Assembly: GCA_028749475.1 (NCBI GenBank)
Contig: JAQVWN010000009.1
Coordinates: 1 to 64,000 of the forward strand
Length of the DNA: 64,000 nucleotides
Reading direction: 5' to 3'
Source: Thomasclavelia sp.
Lineage (GTDB): Bacteria; Bacillota_I; Bacilli_A; Erysipelotrichales; Coprobacillaceae
A model generated the notes under the pieces. That model did not search any database. It was not told the origin of the DNA and saw nothing but the letters and a program-made list of their open reading frames with translations. The position numbers and the translations under genes were made by a program. Position 1 is the first letter of the stretch. Each line of letters starts with the position of its first letter. Of the stretch, positions 8,657 through 17,973 are shown in pieces.

Positions 8657-9817
8657 ATGTATAATATTAAATTAATGAATAAAATCTCAAATGTTGGTTT
8701 AGATAACTTTGATGATAATTATAAATATAGTGAAGATTTAACTGATGAGGATGCTATCCTTGTTAGATCAGCTTCTTTACATGATTATGATTTTAAAGAC
8801 AATTTAAAATGTATTGCTAGAGCCGGAGCCGGAGTTAATAATATTCCTTTAGAAGAATGTGCTAAAAAAGGAATTGTAGTTTTTAATACTCCAGGGGCTA
8901 ACGCTAATGCTGTTAAAGAATTAGTTATTTGTGGTTTACTTCTTGCTTCAAGAAAAGTTGTTGAAGGAATCAAATGGGTAGACGATAATAAAGATGAAGC
9001 TGATATTGCCAAGATGGTTGAAAAACAAAAATCAAACTACGTTGGACCTGAACTAGAAGGTAAAACATTAGGTGTTATTGGACTTGGCGCTATTGGTGTA
9101 AACGTAGCTAATGCCGCAGTTAAACTTGGAATGCATGTTTATGGATTTGACCCATTTATGTCAGTTGATGCTGCTTGGGCTTTATCTAAACATGTTAGAC
9201 AAGCTAAAAATGTTGAAGATATTTATAAGAATAGTGATTATATTACAATTCATGTTCCTAGTAATAAAGATACTAAAGGAATGTTAAATAAAGAAGCTTT
9301 TGATTTAATGAAAGAAGATGTTAGAGTTTTAAATTTTGCTAGAGGTGATTTAGTAAATGATGAAGATTTACTTTCAGCTATGAATAGTGGAAAAGTAAGT
9401 AAATATATTACTGATTTTGCTTCAAGTAAACTTGTCGGAAAAGAAAATATTATTACTCTTCCTCACTTAGGAGCATCTACTCCAGAATCAGAAGATAACT
9501 GTGCAAAAATGGCAGTTAATGAAGTAAGAGATTACTTAGAAGATGGAAATATTACTCATTCAGTAAACTTCCCTGATGTATATCAACTAAGAGAATCTAA
9601 AGTAAGACTTTGTATTACAAATGAAAACGTTCCTAATATTTTAGCTAAGATTTCTAAATTATTTGCTGATCATAGTTTAAATATCGAAAATATGGTAAAT
9701 CGTTCTCGTGGTAATTTTGCTTATACCTTGATTGATACTAATGATGATATTAGAGATGATATTATTGATCGTATTAAAGCAAGTGAAGGAGTAATTACTG
9801 TTCGTGTAATTAAATAG
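8657..9817 (+). CDS. serA: D-3-phosphoglycerate dehydrogenase
   Basis: SerA oxidises 3-phosphoglycerate with NAD as the first step of serine synthesis. The 386-residue protein has a substrate-domain IARAGAGVNNI, the NAD-binding GVIGLGAIG (about 133-141), catalytic Arg and Glu regions in the later Rossmann fold, and the active-site PHLGAST. A C-terminal ACT domain starts near residue 315 (LCITNENVPNIL), probably for serine feedback. This is the short class with one ACT domain and no extra intervening domain. The gene ends at a strong terminator. Confidence 0.96.
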   Translation: MYNIKLMNKISNVGLDNFDDNYKYSEDLTDEDAILVRSASLHDYDFKDNLKCIARAGAGVNNIPLEECAKKGIVVFNTPGANANAVKELVICGLLLASRKVVEGIKWVDDNKDEADIAKMVEKQKSNYVGPELEGKTLGVIGLGAIGVNVANAAVKLGMHVYGFDPFMSVDAAWALSKHVRQAKNVEDIYKNSDYITIHVPSNKDTKGMLNKEAFDLMKEDVRVLNFARGDLVNDEDLLSAMNSGKVSKYITDFASSKLVGKENIITLPHLGASTPESEDNCAKMAVNEVRDYLEDGNITHSVNFPDVYQLRESKVRLCITNENVPNILAKISKLFADHSLNIENMVNRSRGNFAYTLIDTNDDIRDDIIDRIKASEGVITVRVIK

Positions 9818-9819
9818 TT

Positions 9820-9847
9820 AAAAGCCCTCAACAATGAGGGCTTTTTT
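9820..9847. terminator. Bidirectional terminator after serA
   Basis: AAAAGCCCTCA pairs with TGAGGGCTTTT around an ACAA loop, with A- and T-runs on either side. It is shared with the convergent deacetylase gene. Confidence 0.9.
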
Positions 9848-10628
9848 ATTGGATAATCCATTTAAAGTAATTAAAAGGGATTTTATCAAAGATTAAATAG
9901 CGAGGTAATAGGAATTGATCATCATTTCTAGTCATATTTCTATTTTCATTATATCCAAAGGCTAATTTGGTGTTAGATGATTTAAGATATTCTTTAGCAT
10001 TATTACTACTAATCCCATAAGGAAATGCAAAATACTTAGTACTTACAATTTTATTACAATGGATAAAGTCTAATTTAATTTCTTCTTTTGATATTCTTTC
10101 AATCTTTTTATATCTTCGATTATTTTTATCAAAATGATGCAGATTATAACTATGGGAATAGTATTCAACATTATTATCGTTTTTTAAATCGCTATTTGAT
10201 AGATACATTTTATTTTTATCAACTTTTGAAGCAATTACAAAAGATGTGGCTTTAAAGTTATATTTTTTAATAATAGGTTTTACGATGGTGTTAAAGTTTT
10301 TACAACCATCATCAAAAGTTAAGCAAACACTTTTCTTTTTAATGCTTGCTCCATGATAATAATTATTAACCTCATCCATACTTAAAGTATCATAATTATT
10401 ATCATATAAATACTTCATTTGTTGTTTAAAAGTAGAAACACTTAAAACATATAAATTATTTGAATAAACATCTTTTTTTTCTTTATCACTAACTACACCA
10501 TGATAACCAAGAACTGGTAAACCATCTACCTTTAAATAATGCGATATTACTATTTGACTGGTCCATCCAAGACCTATTATTACATAACCGATTAAGATGG
10601 AAATTATTATTTGAACTATTTTTTTCAT
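9846..10628 (-). CDS. Membrane-anchored polysaccharide deacetylase
   Basis: The protein has 260 residues from the ATG at 10628 and belongs to carbohydrate esterase family 4 (NodB homology). It has one N-terminal membrane helix (about 5-28), then PVLGYHGVV. The metal and catalytic motif is LTFDDGCK, then HSYNLHHF supplies the two His ligands, and FAFPYG completes the active site. Such enzymes remove acetyl groups from peptidoglycan or other cell-surface glycans outside the membrane. There is no ribosome binding site. A TTG two codons upstream is open but less likely. The start lies 13 nt after the patatin stop, and an extended -10 box overlaps that stop. Confidence 0.85.
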   Translation of the reverse strand: MKKIVQIIISILIGYVIIGLGWTSQIVISHYLKVDGLPVLGYHGVVSDKEKKDVYSNNLYVLSVSTFKQQMKYLYDNNYDTLSMDEVNNYYHGASIKKKSVCLTFDDGCKNFNTIVKPIIKKYNFKATSFVIASKVDKNKMYLSNSDLKNDNNVEYYSHSYNLHHFDKNNRRYKKIERISKEEIKLDFIHCNKIVSTKYFAFPYGISSNNAKEYLKSSNTKLAFGYNENRNMTRNDDQFLLPRYLIFDKIPFNYFKWIIQ

Positions 10629-10635
10629 ATTCAAA

Positions 10636-10644
10636 AGTATATCA
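10636..10644 (-). promoter_or_regulatory. Extended -10 overlapping the patatin stop codon
   Basis: The minus strand reads TGA-TATACT, where TGA is also the stop of the patatin gene. Seven bases separate it from the deacetylase ATG, predicting a leader of 0-1 nt. Confidence 0.4.
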
Positions 10645-11868
10645 CAATTTGATAACCTTACTTAACAAATAATATAGAAGAGCTTCATAATAATCATCAA
10701 AGATTTGTTCTTTCTTTGTAGAGATACCTTTATTTTCTTTTAAATTATTGATGATAGATTCTAACATTTTATAAGTTGCTAGTTCAATAATGTCTTGATT
10801 TTCATTATTTACAAACAATGAATATATTTCTTTAGTAACTTCATTTAAGTTATAGACTCTATCACAATCATAATTGTTCTTTTCCATAACTTTTTCAACT
10901 GCTCTGATATAATAATCATAAATATCCAAATTATCTAAATAATTAGTTTTAAGAACATTAGTAATAATACTTGTACTTGTGCTTAATTTGTTAGTAATTA
11001 GGTTGTTGTTATAACTAACTTCATTTTTTAAAACTAAATTATAATATTTTCGAGCTAGACTCTTATCAAGAGAATCAATTTCAAAAGTATAACGATAACC
11101 AATATATTTTTTAAATACTTTCATAGTATCTAAATATCCTAATGCTTTACGCCACTTAAGAAGAGGGGAAGTAAAGTCTAAGAATCCTTGTAAATCCCAA
11201 GTTGGTCTAATAAAAGTAATATTAGGTTTATTAAGCAAGTATTCATGAGTTGGTTCCATGTTTAATTCAATAGCGATTATCTTTTTAGATCCCATGTTTA
11301 AACATAGAGGGATAGGAAGATTATCATAATAACCACCATCAATGTAACCTTGACTTTCTTTATAATGAATAGGGAAAGCCGGAAAACAAGATGCCGAACA
11401 TAAAGCATATTCAATCGGATCATTGTGTTTCATGTCATCAATCGTTATTTCTAGAGGCTGCAGTGAAGGAAACTTTACTGTCACAAGACCATATTTCATG
11501 TTTGATGAAAAGGCTTTTTCATCTTTATATAGACCATTAATTAAATTAATAAAGGGAGTAATATCAGCTCCTTTTTCATTAATATATGATTTAAAGAAGG
11601 GTTTAATTAAATTCTTTTGTTTAAGAATTGAATCAATTGATATATTAAGATTTACAGGAGTTGCCAGGACTTTATCAATAGATAAATCATCCCATAAACT
11701 ATCTAACACATCATAGTCCTCTTGAACAACTAATAAAGCGTTTAATGCACCAATAGATGTTCCAACCACATTATCAAAAGAATATCCAAGTTCTAAAAGT
11801 GCTCTAATACATCCTGCTTCATAGGCTCCTTTAGACCCACCACCACTAAGTACTAATCCAGTTTTCAT
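10642..11868 (-). CDS. Patatin-like phospholipase
   Basis: This 408-residue protein of the RssA/patatin family consists of serine-aspartate lipid acyl hydrolases. It starts GLVLSGGGSKGAYEAG (the oxyanion-hole glycines). The nucleophile motif is GTSIG (about 37-41) and the catalytic Asp is in YIDGGYYDNLPIP (about 175-187). The patatin fold ends near residue 260; the remaining 150 residues are a helical extension I cannot assign. No signal peptide is present, so it acts in the cytoplasm or on the inner membrane face. The substrate is unknown. It is divergent from ridA and followed by the deacetylase gene. Confidence 0.88.
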   Translation of the reverse strand: MKTGLVLSGGGSKGAYEAGCIRALLELGYSFDNVVGTSIGALNALLVVQEDYDVLDSLWDDLSIDKVLATPVNLNISIDSILKQKNLIKPFFKSYINEKGADITPFINLINGLYKDEKAFSSNMKYGLVTVKFPSLQPLEITIDDMKHNDPIEYALCSASCFPAFPIHYKESQGYIDGGYYDNLPIPLCLNMGSKKIIAIELNMEPTHEYLLNKPNITFIRPTWDLQGFLDFTSPLLKWRKALGYLDTMKVFKKYIGYRYTFEIDSLDKSLARKYYNLVLKNEVSYNNNLITNKLSTSTSIITNVLKTNYLDNLDIYDYYIRAVEKVMEKNNYDCDRVYNLNEVTKEIYSLFVNNENQDIIELATYKMLESIINNLKENKGISTKKEQIFDDYYEALLYYLLSKVIKL

Positions 11869-11892
11869 ATATATTCACTCCTTAATAGTAAT

Positions 11893-11913
11893 ATTATAAC
11901 ATTGTGCTATAAT
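11893..11913. promoter_or_regulatory. Back-to-back extended -10 promoters (patatin / ridA)
   Basis: ATTATA (11893-11898, TATAAT on the minus strand) and TATAAT (11908-11913) are 9 bp apart, each with a TGn extension. They drive the patatin gene leftward and ridA rightward. Confidence 0.6.
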
Positions 11914-11938
11914 ATTAAAAACTAAGGAGGATAAATTT

Positions 11939-12313
11939 ATGGCAAATGTAGTAAAGACTGATAAGGCTCCTGGAGCCATTGGACCATATTCACAAGGAAT
12001 AAATGTTGGTAATACTTATTACTTTTCAGGACAAATTCCTTTAGTACCTGAAACAGGAGAAATGCCTGAAGGAATCGAAGCACAAGCTAATCAAGCATTT
12101 ACTAATGTTAAAGGATTATTAGAATCTCAAGGATTAGGTTTTGAAAATGTTGTAAAGACAACTGTATTTTTAGATAATATGGATGACTTTGTAACAGTAA
12201 ATGGTATTTATGCAAAATACTTTGTAGAACCATTCCCTGCTAGAAGCGCTGTTGAAGTTGCTAAACTTCCTAAAGGGGCACTTTTAGAAGTAGAATGTAT
12301 TGCAGTAAAATAG
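11939..12313 (+). CDS. ridA: RidA family imine/enamine deaminase
   Basis: RidA hydrolyses reactive 2-aminoacrylate and related imines released by PLP enzymes, protecting them from damage. The 124-residue protein matches the family throughout: KAPGAIGPYSQ near the start, YYFSGQIPLVPETG, a central NVKGLLESQG, and the C-terminal FPARSAVEVAKLPKGALLEVE, which includes the substrate-binding Arg. A strong AAGGAGG precedes the ATG and a terminator follows the stop, so it is probably a single-gene unit. Confidence 0.95.
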   Translation: MANVVKTDKAPGAIGPYSQGINVGNTYYFSGQIPLVPETGEMPEGIEAQANQAFTNVKGLLESQGLGFENVVKTTVFLDNMDDFVTVNGIYAKYFVEPFPARSAVEVAKLPKGALLEVECIAVK

Positions 12314-12335
12314 ACACGATAGTGTCTTTTTATTT
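12312..12335 (+). terminator. Terminator after ridA
   Basis: The stem AGACAC / GTGTCT with a GATA loop is followed by TTTTTATTT. It overlaps the stop codon. Confidence 0.75.
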
Positions 12336-12357
12336 GTCTTAAAATGTGATAATACTG

Positions 12358-12385
12358 TTGTAAAAATGGAGAAAAGAATTATAAT
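12358..12385 (+). promoter_or_regulatory. Probable promoter of the first surface-protein gene
   Basis: TTGTAA, a 16-nt spacer and TATAAT are followed by a leader of about 48 nt. The leader contains a small hairpin, CAAGG / CCTTG (12394-12410). Confidence 0.5.
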
Positions 12386-12439
12386 AAAGTTGACAAGGTT
12401 GGTTGCCTTGGTAAGTAGTGTGAAAGGAATGTGAAAAAT

Positions 12440-14209
12440 ATGAAAAAAAGAATACTAAAGTGCGTTTTTTCGTTTGCTGTAGTTTGTGCAATGGTGATGT
12501 CTCTATCTGTTGGTGCAAGCGCTGCTAATGAATTAAGTGCAGAAAAAACTGCTGCTTCAACGTCTACTACTAATCAATTTCAAGTAAAGTTTACTTTACC
12601 TTCTAAAAAAGGAGAGGTTAGTAAAGATGCTGATGTAGTTATCCTAATGGATAAATCAAGTGTAAAAGATTTAACAGGATTAAAAGCTTCAGTTAGTACA
12701 TTTGTTGATCAAATGTTAGCTAAAGAAAGCGAAGGAATTAATTTTAAGGTTGGAGTTGTTTGGTTTGCAAGTGATGCTCACTATGGAACTAATGGAATGA
12801 TTCAATTAAATTCAACTTCTGCTACAACTATTAAAGATGCAATTGCTTCATATCAAGAATCTGGATCTAATATGATAGGTGGATTAAAAGTAGCTAAAAG
12901 TTGGCTTGATGATGATACTACAGTTAATGATACTAACAAGTTTCTAATCACTGCTGGTGATTTTGGTGCTTATATGTTAGATGATGGAACTGTTGATGAC
13001 ACAGATGCTTACGGAATGCCAAAAACTACTCATCTTACTAACTATACTAATCTTAACGGGACAGCTACTGCTGTTAGTGGTGGATACCAAGATGCCGGAG
13101 CTAAGTATAATTATTGGAATAATTCTGATCCAATTTTATCTACTTGTACCGAAACTACTATTGATAATTTAGTAAATAATGAAGTCTTATTAAATGGTGT
13201 TACAGCTGATCATGAACAACTTACAACTCATAATGTTGGAGAATATCATACTCAAGCTGAAGCTCAAGCAAACATTTCTTCATTAGTTCAATATAGCGAT
13301 TTCTATAAACCAGCAGAAACAAGTAAATATGCAATCGGAATGGAAAAAACTATTTACGAATGTGGAAATATGTATCAAGATATGAAAACTGCTGGTTATA
13401 ATCTAATGGCTGTTACTATGCCTTATCAAAAAACTGGTAGCAACAGTTTATATTATGTAGCTCATGCTTTCCAACAATGGTTTGGTAATAACTGTGGTAC
13501 ATTGTACGATTTAGATGCTGGTGCAACTACTGATAGTGCTTTTACAAGTATTACAAAAACTGTGTTTGATTTACTTGGTGAAGGTCTAATTACTGATGTT
13601 ATCGCTGATGATTTTGAATTTGTAAGTACAGATACATTTGGTGTATCAATTGATGGTACTGCTCTTACTAAAACTAAAATTAGTGATACTGAATTTGGAT
13701 TTGGTGATGTTGTAAATGGAGTCTATCCATATGTAGCAACTTACGATGCAGCTAACAAGACTGTAAAATGGAAGATTAATGTAACTGCTTCAAGATATAC
13801 AAAAATTGAAATGGTTTTCGATGAAAAATATACTGGTCCAGAAGTTACAGAAGATACAGAATTACCTACTAATAAATCAGCTAAGATTGAATATATTAGT
13901 AGTTTACAAACAGATGCTGGTGAAACACTTGCAACTTCTCAAAATGTTAAATCATTTGAATTCGATTCTCCATTAGTTACTATTAAAGGTACACCTGGAG
14001 ATAGTAATAAAGATGAAGATAAAGATAAAGATGAGGATAAAGATTTACCTGTAGAAAATTCAAACAATGGATCTTCAACTACAACTGGTACTAGTACTAA
14101 AACAGTTAATACTGGTGACAGCGCAAACTATAGTACTTATATGGCATTATTTGTTGGGGCTGTTTTAGTTGGAGTAGTCACTTTAAAGAAAAAATATAGT
14201 AAAAATTAA
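12440..14209 (+). CDS. Secreted von Willebrand A-domain surface protein
   Basis: The protein has 589 residues from the ATG at 12440; a GTG three codons upstream sits too close to the AAAGGA site. A signal peptide ends at about GASA. A von Willebrand A-like domain follows, with the partial metal site VVILMDKSSV and a later ITAGDFGAYML. The middle has no motif I recognise. A Lys/Asp/Glu-rich stretch and a Ser/Thr/Asn linker lead to VNTGDSANYS, a hydrophobic helix and a KKKYSKN tail. This is the layout of a sortase-anchored wall protein with a non-standard sorting motif. Adhesion is inferred. The gene ends in a terminator, and a second such gene follows. Confidence 0.82.
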   Translation: MKKRILKCVFSFAVVCAMVMSLSVGASAANELSAEKTAASTSTTNQFQVKFTLPSKKGEVSKDADVVILMDKSSVKDLTGLKASVSTFVDQMLAKESEGINFKVGVVWFASDAHYGTNGMIQLNSTSATTIKDAIASYQESGSNMIGGLKVAKSWLDDDTTVNDTNKFLITAGDFGAYMLDDGTVDDTDAYGMPKTTHLTNYTNLNGTATAVSGGYQDAGAKYNYWNNSDPILSTCTETTIDNLVNNEVLLNGVTADHEQLTTHNVGEYHTQAEAQANISSLVQYSDFYKPAETSKYAIGMEKTIYECGNMYQDMKTAGYNLMAVTMPYQKTGSNSLYYVAHAFQQWFGNNCGTLYDLDAGATTDSAFTSITKTVFDLLGEGLITDVIADDFEFVSTDTFGVSIDGTALTKTKISDTEFGFGDVVNGVYPYVATYDAANKTVKWKINVTASRYTKIEMVFDEKYTGPEVTEDTELPTNKSAKIEYISSLQTDAGETLATSQNVKSFEFDSPLVTIKGTPGDSNKDEDKDKDEDKDLPVENSNNGSSTTTGTSTKTVNTGDSANYSTYMALFVGAVLVGVVTLKKKYSKN

Positions 14210-14225
14210 TTGATTTATAACACAT

Positions 14226-14258
14226 AAAGCAAGATACAAACGTATCTTGCTTTTTTTA
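14226..14258 (+). terminator. Terminator between the two surface-protein genes
   Basis: The 12-bp stem AAAGCAAGATAC / GTATCTTGCTTT has an AAAC loop and a T-run. Confidence 0.9.
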
Positions 14259-14341
14259 TATTTTCTTTTGTTTGAAATAACGGAACTATTCCAAATTCTT
14301 TTCGTCGCAATTATAGGTAGAAGTTGTGAGGAGGTTAGAAA

Positions 14342-17035
14342 ATGAAAAGAATAGGAAAGAAAATAGCCACGTTAATTCTATCGTTAATGATGGCTATTAC
14401 AATGATTCAGTATGGGATGGTAAGTACTGAGGCAGCAACAAGTGAATTAGTTCCAAGTGTTGTCACAAATATTACACAAGGTAGTGATAAAACACTATTC
14501 AATGTCGAACAAATAGTAACAGGCGCTTCAAAAAATGAGACTTCAACCACTACAAGTCCCGTTGATGTGGTATTACTATTTGACACTTCTGGAAGTATGA
14601 GAGGTCAAAAGCTTATCGATGCAAAAAATAATGCTCAACTATTTACTTCGACATTATTTAGTAAATTTGGTAGTCAATTGCATATGTCATTTATTACTTA
14701 TGATACCAATTCAAGTGTTAAAATTAGTTTGAATAATGGTACAACTGCTTCAGCTGTTAATAATGCAATTGGTGACGTTAGTGCATATGGATCTACTAAT
14801 CTTGGTGCTCCAATTAATGATGCAGCTGCTCAATTTGCTTCATATGGGAGAGCGTCATCCACAAAAGTATTAATCGTATTAGGTGATGGTGGATGGAATA
14901 TTGGTCCAAACCCAAATCCAGCTATGAGTACTTTATTATCCAATAATCCAGGTACTCAATTATTTACAATTGGTTATGGTTCATTTATTTCAAATTTGGA
15001 AGATCTTGCCAATTTAGCTGGAACTAATGGTCATTATTATGACACGAACAAAAATGGGAATTTAGGTAATATTTTCGATGCTATTACCAATACTATTCAA
15101 GTAAATACTGAAAATAAAATGGAACAAATTACAGTTAATAGTTCTTTAACAAGTATTTGGTCTGATGGTAGTGATGCTAGTCGAGTTTTAAAAGATAATT
15201 ATACTGTAGTAAATGGAAGTCCAAAGGTATTATTGAATGGTCAAGGAGTACCTGGTTCTTCGATAAGTATTAACGCTGATCAAAGTGTTAAAGTCACTGG
15301 AATTGATGAACTAAAAGAAGGAGATAAATTAGTTTTAACATACACTATTAAAATCAATCAAGATGCTTTTGATAATGCATTAAGAGATTCCAACAATAAA
15401 ACAATAAATGTTGTGGCTGATAATAGTAAAAGTGCTGTTACTTTTACTGATTCTAAGAAAGATACGGGTGCAATAACTGATGTTAGGGGAACTCAAGGTA
15501 CATATAAAACTAATTATGCCCCACTAGAAATGTCTAAACTTTCTACATATAAGGATGAACCTTTGGAAGGTGCTCATTTTAATATTACTGGTTCTAAAGT
15601 AATAGTTGGTGGTGTTCAACAAGTGAGTTATAGTGCTATATCCAATGTAACGGGAAATCTTGTTGATAGTACAAGTTTAAATATTATTCAATTATTTGAA
15701 GGTACCTATCAAATTACAGAAACCCAAGCACCTAATGGTCACACTTTAAATAGTCAAGTGTTGAATGTTACAGTTGATAAAAATGGGAAAATCACCTATA
15801 CTGATGGCCAAAAAATTTACAACAAAATGAATGATGGTAATTTCTCAATCCATAAGACTGATGAAGTAGGAAATAATTTAGAAGATGTTGAGTTTGTTTT
15901 AAAAGATCAAACAACTGGAAATATTGTTGATATTAAAACAACTAATGCCAATGGTATAGCTACTTTTTTAAGTGTAATGCCAGGCAAATATATTCTTATA
16001 GAAACAGATGGACCATCATCAGTAGTTATTTCTTCTACACAATATGAAGTAACTTCTTATAATGGAGTTATAACTATCCAAGGTTTATCAACTAACCAAA
16101 ATGGGGAATATGAAATTCAAAATGTTAGAAAGACTACTAATTTAGGTGGAACCCTATGGGTAGATAATAACCGTGATGGCAAAATAGATACTGGTGAAAG
16201 ACTACTTTCTAACACTAATGTAAAATTAGTTGATAAAGATGGTAATATTGCTAAGGATATTAATGGTAATCCTGTAGCAAGTCAAGTTAGTGATGCAAAT
16301 GGTAAATATAACTTTACTAATTTAGGTGAAGGTATATATAGTGTGGTTATTGACGCTGATTTAAAGAATTATGATATTAGTAACACTTACTCATACAGCC
16401 CTGGAAGTTCGGCAAATGTCGTTACAGGAAGTGATGAATTATCTCCTATTAAAGAAGATGGTAAAGCAAAAATAGAAAATATAGCTATTGCTTTTGATAA
16501 ATTAGATCAGAGCGCAACACCAGGAACGTCATCATTTGATTTAGGACTTAAACCTAAATATGATGCTAGTTTGTCATTAATAATTGATGGTAAAGAAACT
16601 GTTACCGGAGAAGTTAAATCTGAAGGTACATATACTTATCGTTTAAAAGTTCATAACTATAGTCAAGATGCTAATGATATTATTCCGGTAAATGATATAA
16701 AATCTTTACTACCAGAAGGTATGACATTAGTAGACAAAACAAATGAAATATCAAGTTTAAATATTCAAACGGGAGATAATGTCTTTGAATTCAAGGTTAA
16801 AGTCAACAAACTAAATCCAGGAACTAGTAAAACTTATAAAAACAGATCTAAGGTTAATGTGAAAAATGAAAAAGAAGTATACATCACAAATGAAACAAAT
16901 CATTATGCTAAAGTTGATCCTGTTATAAATAAAACTATTAAAACAGGCGATGATACTAATATTCAATTATTAGCAACTCTAATGTTTGGCTCATTAGCCC
17001 TTATAGTTCTCCTTAGAAGGAAAAAAGAATTTTAA
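14342..17035 (+). CDS. Multidomain vWA / SpaA / SdrD-B surface adhesin
   Basis: The protein has 897 residues. The signal peptide ends near residue 32 (STEAA). A von Willebrand A domain has the complete metal site DTSGSMRG (81-88). Two SpaA/Cna-B-like modules follow, each with a candidate isopeptide Lys and a Glu in the typical ITETQAPNG or LIETDGP setting. An SdrD B-type module comes next (LWVDNNRDGKIDTGE, a calcium-loop-like stretch), then a DUF11-like repeat. The end is IKTGDDTN, a hydrophobic helix and RRKKEF, a sortase signal of the same TGDxxN kind as the previous gene. The product resembles pilus-tip or adhesin proteins. No sortase is in the window. A strong GAGGAGG site precedes the ATG. 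Confidence 0.88.
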   Translation: MKRIGKKIATLILSLMMAITMIQYGMVSTEAATSELVPSVVTNITQGSDKTLFNVEQIVTGASKNETSTTTSPVDVVLLFDTSGSMRGQKLIDAKNNAQLFTSTLFSKFGSQLHMSFITYDTNSSVKISLNNGTTASAVNNAIGDVSAYGSTNLGAPINDAAAQFASYGRASSTKVLIVLGDGGWNIGPNPNPAMSTLLSNNPGTQLFTIGYGSFISNLEDLANLAGTNGHYYDTNKNGNLGNIFDAITNTIQVNTENKMEQITVNSSLTSIWSDGSDASRVLKDNYTVVNGSPKVLLNGQGVPGSSISINADQSVKVTGIDELKEGDKLVLTYTIKINQDAFDNALRDSNNKTINVVADNSKSAVTFTDSKKDTGAITDVRGTQGTYKTNYAPLEMSKLSTYKDEPLEGAHFNITGSKVIVGGVQQVSYSAISNVTGNLVDSTSLNIIQLFEGTYQITETQAPNGHTLNSQVLNVTVDKNGKITYTDGQKIYNKMNDGNFSIHKTDEVGNNLEDVEFVLKDQTTGNIVDIKTTNANGIATFLSVMPGKYILIETDGPSSVVISSTQYEVTSYNGVITIQGLSTNQNGEYEIQNVRKTTNLGGTLWVDNNRDGKIDTGERLLSNTNVKLVDKDGNIAKDINGNPVASQVSDANGKYNFTNLGEGIYSVVIDADLKNYDISNTYSYSPGSSANVVTGSDELSPIKEDGKAKIENIAIAFDKLDQSATPGTSSFDLGLKPKYDASLSLIIDGKETVTGEVKSEGTYTYRLKVHNYSQDANDIIPVNDIKSLLPEGMTLVDKTNEISSLNIQTGDNVFEFKVKVNKLNPGTSKTYKNRSKVNVKNEKEVYITNETNHYAKVDPVINKTIKTGDDTNIQLLATLMFGSLALIVLLRRKKEF

Positions 17036-17037
17036 AC

Positions 17038-17078
17038 AAAAAAAGAGAATCGACATTGTTTGTCGAATTCTCTTTTTA
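17038..17078. terminator. Bidirectional terminator (adhesin / uppP)
   Basis: The interrupted stem AAAAGAGAA-TCGACA / TGTCGA-a-TTCTCTTTT lies between the convergent genes, with A- and T-runs on the two sides. Confidence 0.85.
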
Positions 17079-17083
17079 TTTTG

Positions 17084-17926
17084 TTATAAGAATAATACAG
17101 CAATAATCCCAACTACGAAACAATAATATGCAAAGATATTAAGTTTATGTTTGTTTAAAATCTTAAATAATAGATTTAATGCTAAGTAAGTAACTATCGC
17201 ACTCACAAAGAATGCTATTAAATAAGGTAGCCATAATGTTCCAAGGACAGATGATGTAAAGAAATCTTTTAACTTAAGAATAATTGCCCCAAAACTAACA
17301 GGCATAAACATGAAGAAAGAAAAATCTCTGGCAGTCTTTTGATCAAGGCCACCAAGCATTCCACCAGTTAAAGTAGAACCACTTCTTGATACTCCAGGAA
17401 GAAGGGCTACTAATTGAAAACAACCCATTCTTAAAGCATCTTTAACGTTTAGCTTATCTTTACCACGTTTACCATTATATCCAAATTTATGAATCAACAT
17501 TAAAAATATGGCTGTAACTAGTAAGGTACATCCAACTAGTTTAGCGTTATCAAATGCTCCTTCAATGGCATCGTTGAATAGAAAACCACCAATAGCTGCT
17601 GGAATAGTAGCTACTATTAATAGAATACAATATCTAAAATCAGGTAATGTCTCATTTCTTTTGCTAGGAGTAGAAAGATAAGTAAAGAAAGAAGATATCA
17701 GTCTAATAATATCTTTACGATAGTAATACATAATCGCTACTAGTGACCCAGTATTCACTATTACTTCAAAAGTAACGTCATTCATTTGGGGAACCATTAA
17801 TCCCATCTTTTCAAATATGGATTGAAACAGGACTAGATGACCACTACTTGATATTGGAATAGGTTCACTAAAACCTTGAATAGCTCCAAGAATTGCATAT
17901 ATAATTATATTTTTTATTAGTTCCAT
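17084..17926 (-). CDS. uppP: Undecaprenyl-diphosphatase UppP (BacA)
   Basis: This integral membrane enzyme dephosphorylates undecaprenyl pyrophosphate, recycling the lipid carrier for cell-wall synthesis; its abundance affects bacitracin resistance. The 280-residue protein shows the two family motifs: GFSEPIPISSSGHLVLF near the N-terminus with the catalytic Glu region, and LLPGVSRSGSTLTGG in the second half. There are about eight hydrophobic segments. One family residue differs: the usual GxTEFLP(I/V) is SEPIPI. Start and GAGGT site are clear, with a -10-like TATAAT 22 nt upstream. A terminator separates it from trpS. Confidence 0.94.
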   Translation of the reverse strand: MELIKNIIIYAILGAIQGFSEPIPISSSGHLVLFQSIFEKMGLMVPQMNDVTFEVIVNTGSLVAIMYYYRKDIIRLISSFFTYLSTPSKRNETLPDFRYCILLIVATIPAAIGGFLFNDAIEGAFDNAKLVGCTLLVTAIFLMLIHKFGYNGKRGKDKLNVKDALRMGCFQLVALLPGVSRSGSTLTGGMLGGLDQKTARDFSFFMFMPVSFGAIILKLKDFFTSSVLGTLWLPYLIAFFVSAIVTYLALNLLFKILNKHKLNIFAYYCFVVGIIAVLFL

Positions 17927-17973
17927 TGTTTACCTCACAAAAAGTATTATACTTGATAGATTTATGCATGCAA

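Noticed and set aside
9624-9637. cre-like TGAAAACGTTCCTA inside serA
   Set aside because: Only the left half fits the consensus, and it lies in the middle of a coding region.
12394-12410. Hairpin CAAGG / CCTTG in the leader of the first surface-protein gene as a riboswitch
   Set aside because: The stem is only 5 bp and no partner terminator or anti-structure is visible.
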